A stretch of DNA of 64,000 nucleotides from Mesorhizobium sp. M1E.F.Ca.ET.045.02.1.1 (lineage in GTDB: Bacteria > Pseudomonadota > Alphaproteobacteria > Rhizobiales > Rhizobiaceae): contig NZ_CP034447.1 of NCBI RefSeq assembly GCF_003952485.1, positions 4,726,501-4,790,500 of the forward strand, written 5' to 3'. Below, piece by piece: positions 55,734 through 64,000 of the stretch. A program made the position numbers and the translations under genes. How positions within the stretch are numbered: the first letter of the stretch is position 1; every line of letters begins with the position of its first letter. Below the pieces are notes generated by a model. It searched no databases. It saw nothing but the letters and a program-made list of their open reading frames with translations, and was not told where the DNA came from.

Positions 55734-57458
55734 ATGGACGCCAGGGTGATCTCCAAGGCCAAGCTGCCCAGCCGCTACGTGACCGTTGGTCCGGCGCGCG
55801 CGCCGCATCGCTCGTACCTCTACGCCATGGGACTGTCGGCGGCCGAGATCGCGCAGCCGCTGGTCGGCGTCGCCAGTTGCTGGAACGAGGCCGCGCCCTG
55901 CAACATCTCGCTGATGCGCCAGGCGCAGGTGGTCAAGAAGGGCGTAGCGGCCGCCAACGGCACGCCGCGCGAATTCTGCACCATCACCGTCACCGACGGC
56001 ATCGCCATGGGCCATCAGGGCATGAAGTCGTCGCTGGTGTCGCGCGAGGTGATCGCCGATTCGGTCGAGCTCACCATGCGCGGCCATTGCTACGACGCGC
56101 TGGTCGGCTTGGCCGGCTGCGACAAGTCGCTGCCCGGCATGATGATGGCGATGGTCCGCCTCAACGTGCCGTCGATCTTCATCTATGGCGGCTCGATCCT
56201 GCCCGGCAGCTATCGCGGCCGGCAGATCACCGTGCAGGACGTGTTCGAGGCGGTCGGCCAGCATTCGGTCGGCACGATCTCCGATGCGGAACTGCTCGAG
56301 ATAGAGCAGGCGGCCTGTCCGTCGGCGGGTTCCTGCGGCGCCCAGTTCACCGCCAACACCATGGCGACCGTCGCCGAGGCGATCGGCCTGGCTTTGCCCT
56401 ATTCCTGCGGCGCGCCGGCGCCCTACGAGATGCGCGACCGCTTCAATTTCGCCTCCGGCGAGAAGGTCATGGAGCTGATCGCCAAGAACATCCGGCCGCG
56501 CGACATCATCACCCGCAAGGCGCTGGAGAATGCCGCGACGGTCGTGTCGGCCACCGGCGGCTCGACCAACGCGGCGCTGCATCTGCCGGCGATCGCGCAT
56601 GAGGCCGGCATCAAGTTCGACCTTTTCGACGTGGCGGCGATCTTCGAGAAGACGCCCTACATCGCCGATCTCAAGCCCGGCGGCAAATATGTCGCCAAGG
56701 ACATGTTCGAGGCCGGCGGCATTCCACTCCTGATGAAGACGCTGCTCGACCACGGCTACCTGCACGGCGATTGCATGACGGTCACTGGCCGCACTTTGGC
56801 CGAAAACATGGAGCATGTTGCCTGGAATGACAGCCAGGATGTTGTGCGTCCCGCCAATCGGCCAATCACCAAGACAGGCGGCGTTGTGGGCTTGAAGGGC
56901 AACCTTGCCCCCGAAGGCGCGATCGTGAAGGTCGCCGGCATGTCGGAGCTGAAATTCTCAGGCCCGGCGCGCTGCTTCGATTCGGAAGAGGAGTGCTTCG
57001 AAGCGGTCACGCAGCGCAACTATCACGAAGGCGAGGTTCTCGTCATCCGCTACGAGGGGCCGCGCGGCGGACCGGGCATGCGCGAGATGCTGTCGACGAC
57101 GGCGGCGCTCTACGGCCAGGGCATGGGCGGCAAGGTAGCGCTGATCACGGACGGACGCTTCTCCGGCGCCACGCGCGGCTTCTGTATCGGCCATGTCGGG
57201 CCGGAGGCGGCGGTCGGCGGGCCGATCGGGCTCGTCAAGGATGGCGACGTGATTTCGATCGACGCCGTGAAAGGCACGATCGAGGTGGCGCTGTCGGATG
57301 CCGAACTGGCGGCACGGGCAAAGAAATGGAAGGCGCGCAAGACCGACTATCAGTCCGGCGCGATCTGGAAATATGCGCAGACCGTAGGGTCGGCCCGCGA
57401 CGGCGCGGTCACCCATCCGGGCGGTGCGAAAGAAACACACTGCTATGCGGACATTTGA
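55734..57458 (+). CDS. ilvD: Dihydroxy-acid dehydratase (IlvD/Edd family)
   Basis: A 574-residue Fe-S dehydratase that converts dihydroxy-acids to 2-keto-acids in valine, isoleucine and pantothenate synthesis. Cluster-binding cysteines lie in [26 protein letters not shown] and [16 protein letters not shown]; the metal/active-site [14 protein letters not shown] and the C-terminal [20 protein letters not shown] are present. It is shorter than the other rhizobial IlvD type (about 610), so sugar-acid dehydratase activity in the same family is possible. Its last 14 bases overlap the exoR start. Confidence 0.85.
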   Translation: MDARVISKAKLPSRYVTVGPARAPHRSYLYAMGLSAAEIAQPLVGVASCWNEAAPCNISLMRQAQVVKKGVAAANGTPREFCTITVTDGIAMGHQGMKSSLVSREVIADSVELTMRGHCYDALVGLAGCDKSLPGMMMAMVRLNVPSIFIYGGSILPGSYRGRQITVQDVFEAVGQHSVGTISDAELLEIEQAACPSAGSCGAQFTANTMATVAEAIGLALPYSCGAPAPYEMRDRFNFASGEKVMELIAKNIRPRDIITRKALENAATVVSATGGSTNAALHLPAIAHEAGIKFDLFDVAAIFEKTPYIADLKPGGKYVAKDMFEAGGIPLLMKTLLDHGYLHGDCMTVTGRTLAENMEHVAWNDSQDVVRPANRPITKTGGVVGLKGNLAPEGAIVKVAGMSELKFSGPARCFDSEEECFEAVTQRNYHEGEVLVIRYEGPRGGPGMREMLSTTAALYGQGMGGKVALITDGRFSGATRGFCIGHVGPEAAVGGPIGLVKDGDVISIDAVKGTIEVALSDAELAARAKKWKARKTDYQSGAIWKYAQTVGSARDGAVTHPGGAKETHCYADI

Positions 57459-58272
57459 GGTGTTGAGGTCATTTGTCTTGCCGGCACTGGTCGCTGTCGC
57501 GACCTTGGGCGCCGTCGGACAGGCCATGGCCTTCGACGACAAGGTGTTCGACGACAAGACCGGCGTGAAGCCGCAGTCGAGCCCGTGGGCCGTGTTCCAG
57601 TTCGGCTTTTCCGCCTACAAGAACGGCCACAAGGACCAGGCGGTCGAGGCCTATAAATACGCCGCCGAGAACGGCCAGATCGGCGCCACCTGGAAGCTTG
57701 CGCGCATGTATGCCGAAGGCGACGGCGTGGCGCGCGACGACTACGCGGCCTTCAAGTTCTTCTCGGAGATCGTCGACCAGGATGTCGAGCCGGGCTCGCC
57801 CGAGGAAAGCTATGTCTCGGACGCGCTTGTGGCGCTCGGCGACTATCTGCGCAAAGGCATTCCCGGCAGCCCGGTCGAGGAAAACGAGGTCGCGGCGCAG
57901 GAATATTACATGCGCGCCGCCGCCAACTACCGCAACCCGAACGCCCAGTTCGAGATCGGCCAGATGTTCCTGAAGGGCGAGGGCGGTGTGAAGGCCAGCG
58001 TCAAGCAGGCCGGACGCTGGCTGCAGCTCGCGGCCGAAAAGGGACATGCCGGCGCGCAGGCGACGCTCGGCAATCTCTTGTTCCAGAGCGGCAAGGTCGT
58101 GCGCGGCCTGGCGATGATGACGGCCGCACTTGAGCGGGCTCCGCCGGCCGATCAGCCCTGGATCCGCAGCATGCAGGAAGAAGCCTTCGCCGCCGCCGGC
58201 GAGGCGGACCGCCGCACGGCGATTTCACTCGCCGACGACATCCTGACCAAGGGCAACAACGGCGACCAGTAA
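57445..58272 (+). CDS. exoR: Periplasmic regulator ExoR (Sel1 repeats)
   Basis: A 275-residue secreted protein. Signal peptide [22 protein letters not shown], then Sel1-type helical repeats: [81 protein letters not shown]. ExoR binds the sensor ExoS in the periplasm and holds down ExoS/ChvI signalling, which controls succinoglycan, flagella and symbiosis; its proteolysis under acid stress releases the system. The start MRTFEVLRS at 57445 lies inside ilvD, so expression is probably coupled to it; a GTG at 57424 is also open. Confidence 0.9.
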   Translation: MRTFEVLRSFVLPALVAVATLGAVGQAMAFDDKVFDDKTGVKPQSSPWAVFQFGFSAYKNGHKDQAVEAYKYAAENGQIGATWKLARMYAEGDGVARDDYAAFKFFSEIVDQDVEPGSPEESYVSDALVALGDYLRKGIPGSPVEENEVAAQEYYMRAAANYRNPNAQFEIGQMFLKGEGGVKASVKQAGRWLQLAAEKGHAGAQATLGNLLFQSGKVVRGLAMMTAALERAPPADQPWIRSMQEEAFAAAGEADRRTAISLADDILTKGNNGDQ

Positions 58273-58282
58273 GCGGCGCCAA

Positions 58283-58304
58283 ATCTCCCCCTTTGGGGGG
58301 AGAT
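58283..58304. repeat. Hairpin between convergent genes
   Basis: ATCTCCCCC (58283-58291) pairs with GGGGGAGAT (58296-58304). No T-run follows. Short palindromes of this composition occur between genes in Mesorhizobium as I recall it. It separates exoR from the convergent secreted-protein gene. Confidence 0.6.
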
Positions 58305-58314
58305 CGGCAGCTCC

Positions 58315-58614
58315 TCAGTTCTCGGTAGGTTCCGTCGGCACCACGCTTGGCGTCGGCGTCGATATCGAGGTTGGGTGCAATTTCGGCGCCTGGCTTTCGC
58401 CGGGGCACACGTCCTTGACCTTCGTCCAGGACGTGTTGTTGAGAACCATGTCGCAGCGCGCAAGGTGACTTTCGCCGGCAACAGTCAGGCAGGCTGTCTC
58501 GCCGACCTTGAACGATTTGCCGTTGGCAAGGCACGCTTGGGCGGCCAGCACCGGCGCCGGTGTGGCAAATGCCAGCGCAACGCCGATCGGGCAAAGAACA
58601 AATCGGATCGTCAT
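58315..58614 (-). CDS. Small secreted hypothetical protein
   Basis: A 99-residue protein with signal peptide (FVLCPIGVALAFATPAPVLA) and a mature part with four cysteines (QACLANGKSFKVGETACLTVAGESHLARCDMVLNN and VCPG), likely forming two disulphides, then a Pro/Thr/Ser-rich tail. Probably periplasmic. Function unknown to me. Confidence 0.7.
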   Translation of the reverse strand: MTIRFVLCPIGVALAFATPAPVLAAQACLANGKSFKVGETACLTVAGESHLARCDMVLNNTSWTKVKDVCPGESQAPKLHPTSISTPTPSVVPTEPTEN

Positions 58615-58694
58615 CGAACCCCCGCAACAGCCCGCATCAAACGCGCGATTTGTGGCAATATCAGGGTTCTGCGAGAGTTACCTGAATAGCTTCT

Positions 58695-59489
58695 TCAGGC
58701 CGGCTGCAAGGCGAGATCGATAGCCACCGGCACATGGTCGGAGGGTTTTTCCCAGGCGCGCACATGCTTTTCGACCGAGGCCGATGAAAAGCGGTTGGCG
58801 GCCTCGGGCGACAGCAGAAGATGATCGATGCGGATGCCGTTGTTCTTCTGCCAGGCGCCGGCCTGATAGTCCCAGAAGGTATAGACATCGGCAGAGTCGG
58901 TGACGGCGCGCACGGCCTCGGTGAAGCCGAGGTTCTTCAGGCGGCGGAAGGCCTGCCGCGTCTCCGGCTGGAACAGCGCGTCGCCGAGCCAGTTGTCGGG
59001 GAACCTGGCGTCGGCGCGCTCGGGGATGACGTTGTAGTCGCCGGCGAGCACCAGCGCTTCCTCGAGCCTCAGCCGTTCTTGCGCCCAGCGCTCCAGCCTC
59101 GCCATCCATGCCAGCTTGTAGGAAAACTTCCGCTCGTCATCGACCGGGTTGCCGTTCGGCAGATAGAGCGAGGCGACGCGCAGGGCGCCTTTGTCGGTCG
59201 AGAAAACGCCTTCGATAAAGCGCGCGTGGTCGTCGGCATCGTCGCCGGGCAAGCCGCGATTGACTTCGTCGAAGGGGAGCTTCGAGAGGATGGCGACGCC
59301 GTTGAAGCTCTTCTGGCCGTTGGTCTCGACATTGTAGCCCAGCGCCTCGATCTCGGCGCGCGGGAACTGATCGTCGAGGGTCTTGATCTCCTGCAGGCAC
59401 ACGATGTCCGGCGCGCTCTCGGTCAGCCAGTGGGTGAGGTTGCCGATGCGGGCGCGAACGCCGTTGATGTTCCAGGTGACGATCTTCAT
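58695..59489 (-). CDS. xthA: Exodeoxyribonuclease III
   Basis: A 264-residue AP endonuclease/3'-5' exonuclease of base-excision repair. MKIVTWNINGVRAR, CLQEIKTLDDQFP (catalytic Glu), LYLPNGNP, LAGDYNVIPE and the final SDHVPVAIDL (catalytic Asp-His) are all visible. The start at 59489 gives the standard N-terminus; the frame is open to 59528. It follows the VOC gene by 7 bases and may be co-transcribed with it and erpA. Confidence 0.93.
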   Translation of the reverse strand: MKIVTWNINGVRARIGNLTHWLTESAPDIVCLQEIKTLDDQFPRAEIEALGYNVETNGQKSFNGVAILSKLPFDEVNRGLPGDDADDHARFIEGVFSTDKGALRVASLYLPNGNPVDDERKFSYKLAWMARLERWAQERLRLEEALVLAGDYNVIPERADARFPDNWLGDALFQPETRQAFRRLKNLGFTEAVRAVTDSADVYTFWDYQAGAWQKNNGIRIDHLLLSPEAANRFSSASVEKHVRAWEKPSDHVPVAIDLALQPA

Positions 59490-59496
59490 GGGGACC

Positions 59497-59889
59497 TCAA
59501 TCTCGTTCCGGCGCAAGGCGCTCGACAAGGCCGATCGTATTGCCTGCGGGATCCTTTAGAAAGGCCATCCATTCGCTTTCCCCCGCTGGACCGAACCGGC
59601 CCTCGGTGTCGCGGTGCACGAGCGCGGGCGGCGCGGTGAAGGGAATACCGGCGGCCTTCGTCTCGGCATGGAAGGCCTCGAGACCGGCAATGTCGAGATA
59701 GACGGTGCCGGGCGGCACGCCGTCGGCGAAGAGGAGCCGCACATCGCCGGCCATGATGAAGGCAATGCCCGGCGGATCGTAGCGCGCATGCACGCTCATG
59801 CCGAGCACGCCCTGCCAGAAGGCCAGCGTCGCATCGAGATCGCGCCCGGCCGACAGCGCGACCTGGCGGACCGCGCCGATCGCAGGCAT
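59497..59889 (-). CDS. VOC family (glyoxalase-like) protein
   Basis: A 130-residue single VOC domain. VRQVALSAGRDLDATLAFWQGVLGM at the N-terminus and SEWMAFLKDPAGNTIGLVERL at the end are typical; the metal-site Glu in the last strand is present, while the first His position is Gln-Val-Ala. Dioxygenase, glyoxalase or drug-binding functions occur in the family; none can be chosen. Lies between erpA and xthA on one likely transcript. Confidence 0.8.
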   Translation of the reverse strand: MPAIGAVRQVALSAGRDLDATLAFWQGVLGMSVHARYDPPGIAFIMAGDVRLLFADGVPPGTVYLDIAGLEAFHAETKAAGIPFTAPPALVHRDTEGRFGPAGESEWMAFLKDPAGNTIGLVERLAPERD

Positions 59890-59897
59890 CGGATCGT

Positions 59898-60245
59898 TCA
59901 GACGGAAAAACTGGTGCCGCAGCCGCAGGAGGCGACGGCGTTCGGGTTCCTGATCTGGAAGGACTGGCCCATCAGGTCGTCGACGAAGTCGATCACCGAG
60001 CCGCCCATATAGACCAGCGAGAGGTCGTCGATCAGGATCGTCGCGCCGTCCTTCTCGATGGCGACGTCGTCGTCGTTGCGACTGTCGACGAGATCGAACT
60101 TGTAGGAGAAGCCGGAGCAGCCGCCGCCTTCGACGGAAACGCGCAAGGCGCTCTTGCCGGGTTCGCCAGCGACAATCTTGGCGATCCGCTTCGCGGCGGC
60201 GTCGGTCATCTCGACCTTCATGGCAGTCTTGGCATCCGCGCCCAT
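59898..60245 (-). CDS. erpA: Iron-sulphur cluster insertion protein ErpA (HesB/IscA family)
   Basis: A 115-residue A-type carrier that delivers Fe-S clusters to apo-proteins. The three conserved Cys are in [13 protein letters not shown] and the end [10 protein letters not shown]. The start [10 protein letters not shown] at 60245 is used; the ATG at 60218 (MKVEMTDAA) is the shorter, equally possible start. Divergent from dgt with 70 bases between starts. In Rhizobiales this gene often sits next to dgt and argS. Confidence 0.92.
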   Translation of the reverse strand: MGADAKTAMKVEMTDAAAKRIAKIVAGEPGKSALRVSVEGGGCSGFSYKFDLVDSRNDDDVAIEKDGATILIDDLSLVYMGGSVIDFVDDLMGQSFQIRNPNAVASCGCGTSFSV

Positions 60246-60315
60246 CGGCGTCACCTTGCTTTCGGTTTCCCATGATAGGTATGAAGCGGGCGGGGGCAAG
60301 TCAACTGGTGGGCGA

Positions 60316-61533
60316 ATGAGCAAGGACGCTCTCGGCGATATCGGATTCGGCTATCGGCCGCGCGCCGTCTATGCGAGCGATCCGGCGCGGTCGCGCGGCC
60401 GGCTGTTCGACGAGCCCGAAAGCCCGACCCGCACGCCGTTCCAGCGCGACCGCGACCGCATCATCCATTCCACCGCCTTTCGCCGGCTGAAACATAAGAC
60501 GCAGGTGTTCGTCGCGCATGAAGGCGACCACTATCGCACCAGGCTGACGCATTCGATCGAGGTGGCGCAGATCGCCCGCGCCTTGGCGCGGGCGCTGCGC
60601 GGCGACGAGGACCTCGCCGAAGCCGTCGCCCTGGTCCATGATTTCGGCCATACGCCCTTCGGCCATACCGGCGAGGAGGCGCTGAACGAGAAGATGGCTG
60701 CCTGGGGCGGGTTCGACCACAATGCGCAGTCGCTGCGCATCGTCACCAGGCTCGAGCGGCGTTACGCCGATTTCGACGGGCTGAACCTCACCTGGGAAAC
60801 GCTGGAGGGGCTGGTCAAGCACAATGGGCCGCTGACCGACGCAAGCGGGAAAGGGCTCAAGGGTCCCGTGCCGCAGGCGATCCGCGATTACTCCGAACTG
60901 CACGACCTCGAGCTCGACCGCTTCGCCGGCATCGAGGCGCAGTGCGCGGCGATCGCCGACGACATTGCCTACAACAGCCATGACATCGATGACGGCCTGC
61001 GCTCCGGCTTCCTGACGCTGGACATGCTGGAGGACGTCGGCCTGCCGGGCTCGATCCTGAAGGGCGTGCGCGCCCGCTACCCGCAGCTCGATGACGTGCG
61101 CACCGGCCACGAGCTGATGCGCCGGCAGATCACGTTGATGGTGGAGGATGTGATTGCTTCCGCCACCGCCAATATCGAGCGCCTCAAGCCGGAGAGCGCG
61201 GATGCGGTGAGGGCGGCGGGCGAGACGATGGTCACCTTCTCCGCAAGCATGGCTGCCGAAGAGAAGGAGTTGAAGGCCTTTCTCTACAAGCATCTCTATC
61301 GGCATGCCGAAGTGATGCGTGTGCGGGCCGACGCCGAACGGATCGTTCGCGACCTGTTCGATGTCTATTTCGCCGATCCGCGCGCCATGCCCGACGGATG
61401 GCGCGAAGGGCTCGACCGCGCTGAAGATCGCATCAAGGCGCGCAGCGTTGCGGACTTCCTGGCAGGCATGACCGACACCTATGCGCTCAAGGAGCACAGG
61501 CGATTGTTTGACCATACGCCCGATTTGAGCTAG
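60316..61533 (+). CDS. dgt: Deoxyguanosinetriphosphate triphosphohydrolase-like protein
   Basis: A 405-residue HD-domain dNTPase. [22 protein letters not shown], then [35 protein letters not shown] and [19 protein letters not shown] carry the metal-binding His/Asp set. These enzymes hydrolyse dNTPs to the nucleoside and tripolyphosphate. The ATG at 60316 is chosen on family length; the open frame reaches into erpA antisense. Followed by an interspersed palindrome and argS. Confidence 0.92.
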   Translation: MSKDALGDIGFGYRPRAVYASDPARSRGRLFDEPESPTRTPFQRDRDRIIHSTAFRRLKHKTQVFVAHEGDHYRTRLTHSIEVAQIARALARALRGDEDLAEAVALVHDFGHTPFGHTGEEALNEKMAAWGGFDHNAQSLRIVTRLERRYADFDGLNLTWETLEGLVKHNGPLTDASGKGLKGPVPQAIRDYSELHDLELDRFAGIEAQCAAIADDIAYNSHDIDDGLRSGFLTLDMLEDVGLPGSILKGVRARYPQLDDVRTGHELMRRQITLMVEDVIASATANIERLKPESADAVRAAGETMVTFSASMAAEEKELKAFLYKHLYRHAEVMRVRADAERIVRDLFDVYFADPRAMPDGWREGLDRAEDRIKARSVADFLAGMTDTYALKEHRRLFDHTPDLS

Positions 61534-61536
61534 AGC

Positions 61537-61666
61537 CCGCTTCGAAACTCTACCCTGGCGGCCATCTGACGCGACTTTCTCCGCTTCCGGTGCTCACGGA
61601 CTTAAATGTCCGCTCCGGTTCTCGAAAGCCACGCCATCTGACTCATCGGGGCGAGTTTCGAAGCGG
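61537..61666. repeat. Palindromic intergenic element between dgt and argS
   Basis: CCGCTTCGAAACTC (61537-61550) and GAGTTTCGAAGCGG (61653-61666) are perfect 14-bp inverted arms. Within them GCCATCTGAC is repeated, and smaller palindromes occur around CCGGTGCTCACGGAC. The 130-bp unit can fold completely. It looks like a mobile or dispersed repeat rather than a terminator, as there is no T-run. Confidence 0.7.
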
Positions 61667-61710
61667 ACTCTTCCGGGCGGTCCGATAACCAATTTTCCAG
61701 AGCATACCCG

Positions 61711-63468
61711 ATGAATATCTTCGCCGATTTCAACGCGCGGATCGTAAAAGCCGTCGAAACCCTTGATCTGAAGGGCAAGGATGGCGCATCGCCGGATCTG
61801 TCGCGCATCGCGGTCGAGCCGCCGCGCGACGCCAGCCACGGCGACCTTGCCACCAATGCGGCGATGGTGCTGGCGAAACCCACCGGACAGAACCCGCGCG
61901 CTCTTGCCGAGAAGCTGGTCGAGGTGCTGCGCGCCGATGCCGATATCGCGTCCGCCGACGTCGCCGGGCCGGGCTTCGTCAATCTCAGGCTGAAGGACGG
62001 GTTCTGGCAGGCGCATCTGGCGGCGCTGCTCGGTGAGGGCCGCAACTATGGCCGCTCGAAGATCGGCGGCGGCCGCAAGGCCAATGTCGAATATGTCTCG
62101 GCCAATCCGACCGGTCCGATGCATGTCGGGCATTGCCGCGGCGCCGTCGTCGGCGACACTTTGGCCAATCTGATGGCCTTCGCCGGCTACGACGTGACCA
62201 AGGAATATGTCATCAACGACGCCGGCTCGCAGATCGACGTGCTGGGACGCTCGGCCATGCTGCGCTATCGCGAGGCGCTTGGCCAAGACATCGGCGAGAT
62301 CCCGCCGGGCCTCTATCCGGGTGACTATCTGGTCCCGGTCGGCCAGGCGCTGGCCAAAGAATTCGGCCGCAGCCTGCTGGAGATGCCGGAAGAGGAAGCG
62401 CTGGCGATCGCCAAGGACCGCACGGTCGACGCCATGATGGCGATGATCCGCGAGGACCTGGCGCTGCTCAACGTGCATCACGACGTGTTCTTCTCCGAGC
62501 GCACGCTGCATGCCGACAATGCCAAGAAGATCCGGGCGGCGATCGCCGACCTGACGCTCAAGGGCCATATCTACAAGGGCAAGCTGCCGCCGCCGAAGGG
62601 CGAGAAGCCGGACGACTGGGAAGACCGTGAGCAGACGCTGTTCCGCTCGACCGCCGTCGGCGACGATATGGACCGCGCGCTGGTCAAGTCCGACGGCTCG
62701 TTCACCTATTTCGCCGCCGACGTCGCCTATCTCAAGGACAAGGTCGAGCGCGGCTTCGTCGATCTGATCTATGTGCTCGGCGCCGACCATGGCGGCTACG
62801 TCAAGCGGCTGGAGGCACTGGCGCGCGCGGTCGCCGGCGATACGGTGAAGCTCACGGTCCTTCTCTGTCAACTGGTGAAGCTGTTTCGCGATGGCGAGCC
62901 CGTGCGCATGTCGAAACGGTCGGGTGATTTCGTCACGCTGCGCGACGTGGTGGAGGAGGTCGGCCGCGACCCGATCCGCTTCATGATGCTCTACCGCAAG
63001 AACGACGCGCCGCTCGATTTCGACTTCGCCAAGGTCACCGAGCAGTCCAAGGACAATCCGGTGTTCTACGTGCAATACGCCTCGGCGCGCTGCCACTCGG
63101 TGTTCCGGCAGGCGAGCGAGCAACTGGGCGAGGCGAATTTCGACCGCAACCGGCTCGTGGCCTCGGTTTCGTCGCTGACGGATGAGGGCGAGATGGGCCT
63201 GATCCGGAAGCTGGCTGAATATCCACGGCTGATCGAATCCGCCGCACTTGCGCTGGAGCCGCACCGGCTGGCATTCTACCTCTACGATCTGGCGTCGAGC
63301 TTCCACGCACACTGGAATCGGGGCACCGACAACCCAGACTTACGTTTTGTTAAGGTTAACGACCCACAATTGACGTATGCCAGACTAGGGCTGGTGCAGG
63401 CTGTTTCGGATGTTTTGACCTCCGGCCTGACGCTGATAGGAGCTGATGCGCCTACCGAAATGCGTTAG
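61711..63468 (+). CDS. argS: Arginyl-tRNA synthetase
   Basis: A 585-residue class Ia synthetase. The N-terminal Add-1 domain binds tRNA; the HIGH motif is in [19 protein letters not shown]; the KMSKS position reads [13 protein letters not shown]. The C-terminal DALR anticodon domain includes [14 protein letters not shown]. Full length and intact. Order dgt-argS-SPOR is standard in Rhizobiales. Confidence 0.95.
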   Translation: MNIFADFNARIVKAVETLDLKGKDGASPDLSRIAVEPPRDASHGDLATNAAMVLAKPTGQNPRALAEKLVEVLRADADIASADVAGPGFVNLRLKDGFWQAHLAALLGEGRNYGRSKIGGGRKANVEYVSANPTGPMHVGHCRGAVVGDTLANLMAFAGYDVTKEYVINDAGSQIDVLGRSAMLRYREALGQDIGEIPPGLYPGDYLVPVGQALAKEFGRSLLEMPEEEALAIAKDRTVDAMMAMIREDLALLNVHHDVFFSERTLHADNAKKIRAAIADLTLKGHIYKGKLPPPKGEKPDDWEDREQTLFRSTAVGDDMDRALVKSDGSFTYFAADVAYLKDKVERGFVDLIYVLGADHGGYVKRLEALARAVAGDTVKLTVLLCQLVKLFRDGEPVRMSKRSGDFVTLRDVVEEVGRDPIRFMMLYRKNDAPLDFDFAKVTEQSKDNPVFYVQYASARCHSVFRQASEQLGEANFDRNRLVASVSSLTDEGEMGLIRKLAEYPRLIESAALALEPHRLAFYLYDLASSFHAHWNRGTDNPDLRFVKVNDPQLTYARLGLVQAVSDVLTSGLTLIGADAPTEMR

Positions 63469-63571
63469 GTTTGACTAAAAAACCTGTCACCTTTTGCCCA
63501 CATTGCGCTGGTAAGGGCCAACCCTGCGCGACGTCCATGGCGTCCGACTGTGTGCGAGTTCGGGAACAATA

Positions 63572-64000
63572 ATGGCAGACAGAACCCAGCTGAAAGCAGC
63601 CGCAAGCAACCACATCGCCGATGACGATCCGTTCGCGGAATTGACCCGCATCATGGGCTTCGATCCGCGTCAGCCGGTCAGGCCGCAGACGCCGGCGGCC
63701 GCGAAGGCCGCGCCCGTAAACCAGGCCGCGGAAGAGAGCGACTTCGACATCGACCTCGAAAAGGAATTGATGGGCGAATTCGACGCTGCCGAGGAAAGCG
63801 CGCCGGTCACGCAGCCGGCAGTCCAGCACCAGCCGGCCTACCAACTCACCGACGACGAGCTTGCCGCTTCCTTCGAACAGGACTTCGTCTTTGACGACGC
63901 GGCCGATCACGCCCACTTTGCCACGCCGCGTGCGCCGGAGCCGGCCGCCGATATTGCCTCCGACGATGATTTCGACCCCTTCGACGATGATTTCGACAAG
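63572..64000 (+). CDS. SPOR-type protein, N-terminal part (cut by window end)
   Basis: The ATG at 63572 opens MADRTQLKAAASNHIADDDP, then an acidic, Pro/Ala-rich disordered region (FAELTRIMGFDPRQPVRPQT, DFDIDLEKELMGEFDAAEE, DDELAASFEQDFVFDDAA). In Rhizobiales the gene after argS encodes a protein with such an acidic N-terminus, one membrane helix and a C-terminal SPOR peptidoglycan-binding domain. The helix and SPOR domain would lie beyond the window, so the call is from position and composition. The minus-strand frame over the same region is a shadow. Confidence 0.75.
   Translation, partial: MADRTQLKAAASNHIADDDPFAELTRIMGFDPRQPVRPQTPAAAKAAPVNQAAEESDFDIDLEKELMGEFDAAEESAPVTQPAVQHQPAYQLTDDELAASFEQDFVFDDAADHAHFATPRAPEPAADIASDDDFDPFDDDFDK

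Noticed and set aside
61594..63312. 572-codon minus-strand open frame across argS
   Set aside because: Shadow of arginyl-tRNA synthetase.
63452..63916. Minus-strand frame over the end of argS and the next gene
   Set aside because: The plus strand has a better candidate with an acidic SPOR-type N-terminus and conserved gene order.

Overview
The window reads as chromosome of a Mesorhizobium-like bacterium (Alphaproteobacteria, Rhizobiales). It is GC-rich. It carries a RirA-type iron regulator next to haem uptake genes, an exoR gene, a DUF768 protein of the kind common in Mesorhizobium, and two housekeeping blocks with typical Rhizobiales gene order: pcm-tolC-popZ-valS and dgt-argS-SPOR. The genus call is inference from gene content, not from a search.

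Layout. 1-2.5 kb: end of hmuT, hmuU, hmuV, then convergent rirA with a candidate iron-responsive operator upstream. 2.6-10.4 kb: DUF445 membrane protein, phasin and MaoC hydratase (polyhydroxyalkanoate-type metabolism), a frameshifted MocR-type regulator divergent from an EamA exporter, a zinc alcohol dehydrogenase, DUF4262, and an isomerase/hydrolase pair for ring-cleavage products. 10.6-13.9 kb: LuxR-type response regulator, hybrid histidine kinase and FIST protein, resembling the NosP/NahK nitric-oxide sensing arrangement. 14.1-18 kb: a form II CO-dehydrogenase-like molybdenum hydroxylase (coxS-L-M) whose two internal gaps each hold a palindrome built of TAGCGAR heptamers. 18-25.4 kb: mixed accessory genes, with two frameshifted genes, a dead LigD ligase remnant and a duplicated hairpin.

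25.6-41 kb is the most interesting part, a signalling and exopolysaccharide island. It holds a GGDEF-EAL protein; two pairs of an ATPase-like kinase and a STAS-like protein around a membrane SpoIIE/PP2C phosphatase, with one STAS domain fused to a methyltransferase; a membrane-fusion protein and a GT2 synthase resembling the BgsB/BgsA mixed-linkage beta-glucan synthase; a DUF3068 protein; and a sensor kinase, Rcp1-like regulator and REC-GGDEF operon. A plausible reading is partner-switching plus cyclic-di-GMP control of beta-glucan synthesis.

41-47.5 kb is an accessory stretch of very small proteins (DUF3606-like, DUF768, two CxxC mini-proteins, secreted and membrane peptides), a 75-bp GGDEF-gene relic, a large coiled-coil membrane protein, and tRNA-Asn and tRNA-Cys. 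47.5-64 kb is mostly core: pcm, tolC, popZ, valS, a FadL-type porin, ilvD, exoR, a small secreted protein, xthA, a VOC protein, erpA, dgt, argS, and the start of a SPOR-type protein cut by the window end.

Long open frames antisense to GC-rich genes were treated as shadows. Three separate frameshifts lie between 6 and 21.5 kb, so sequence error should be considered before calling those genes dead.
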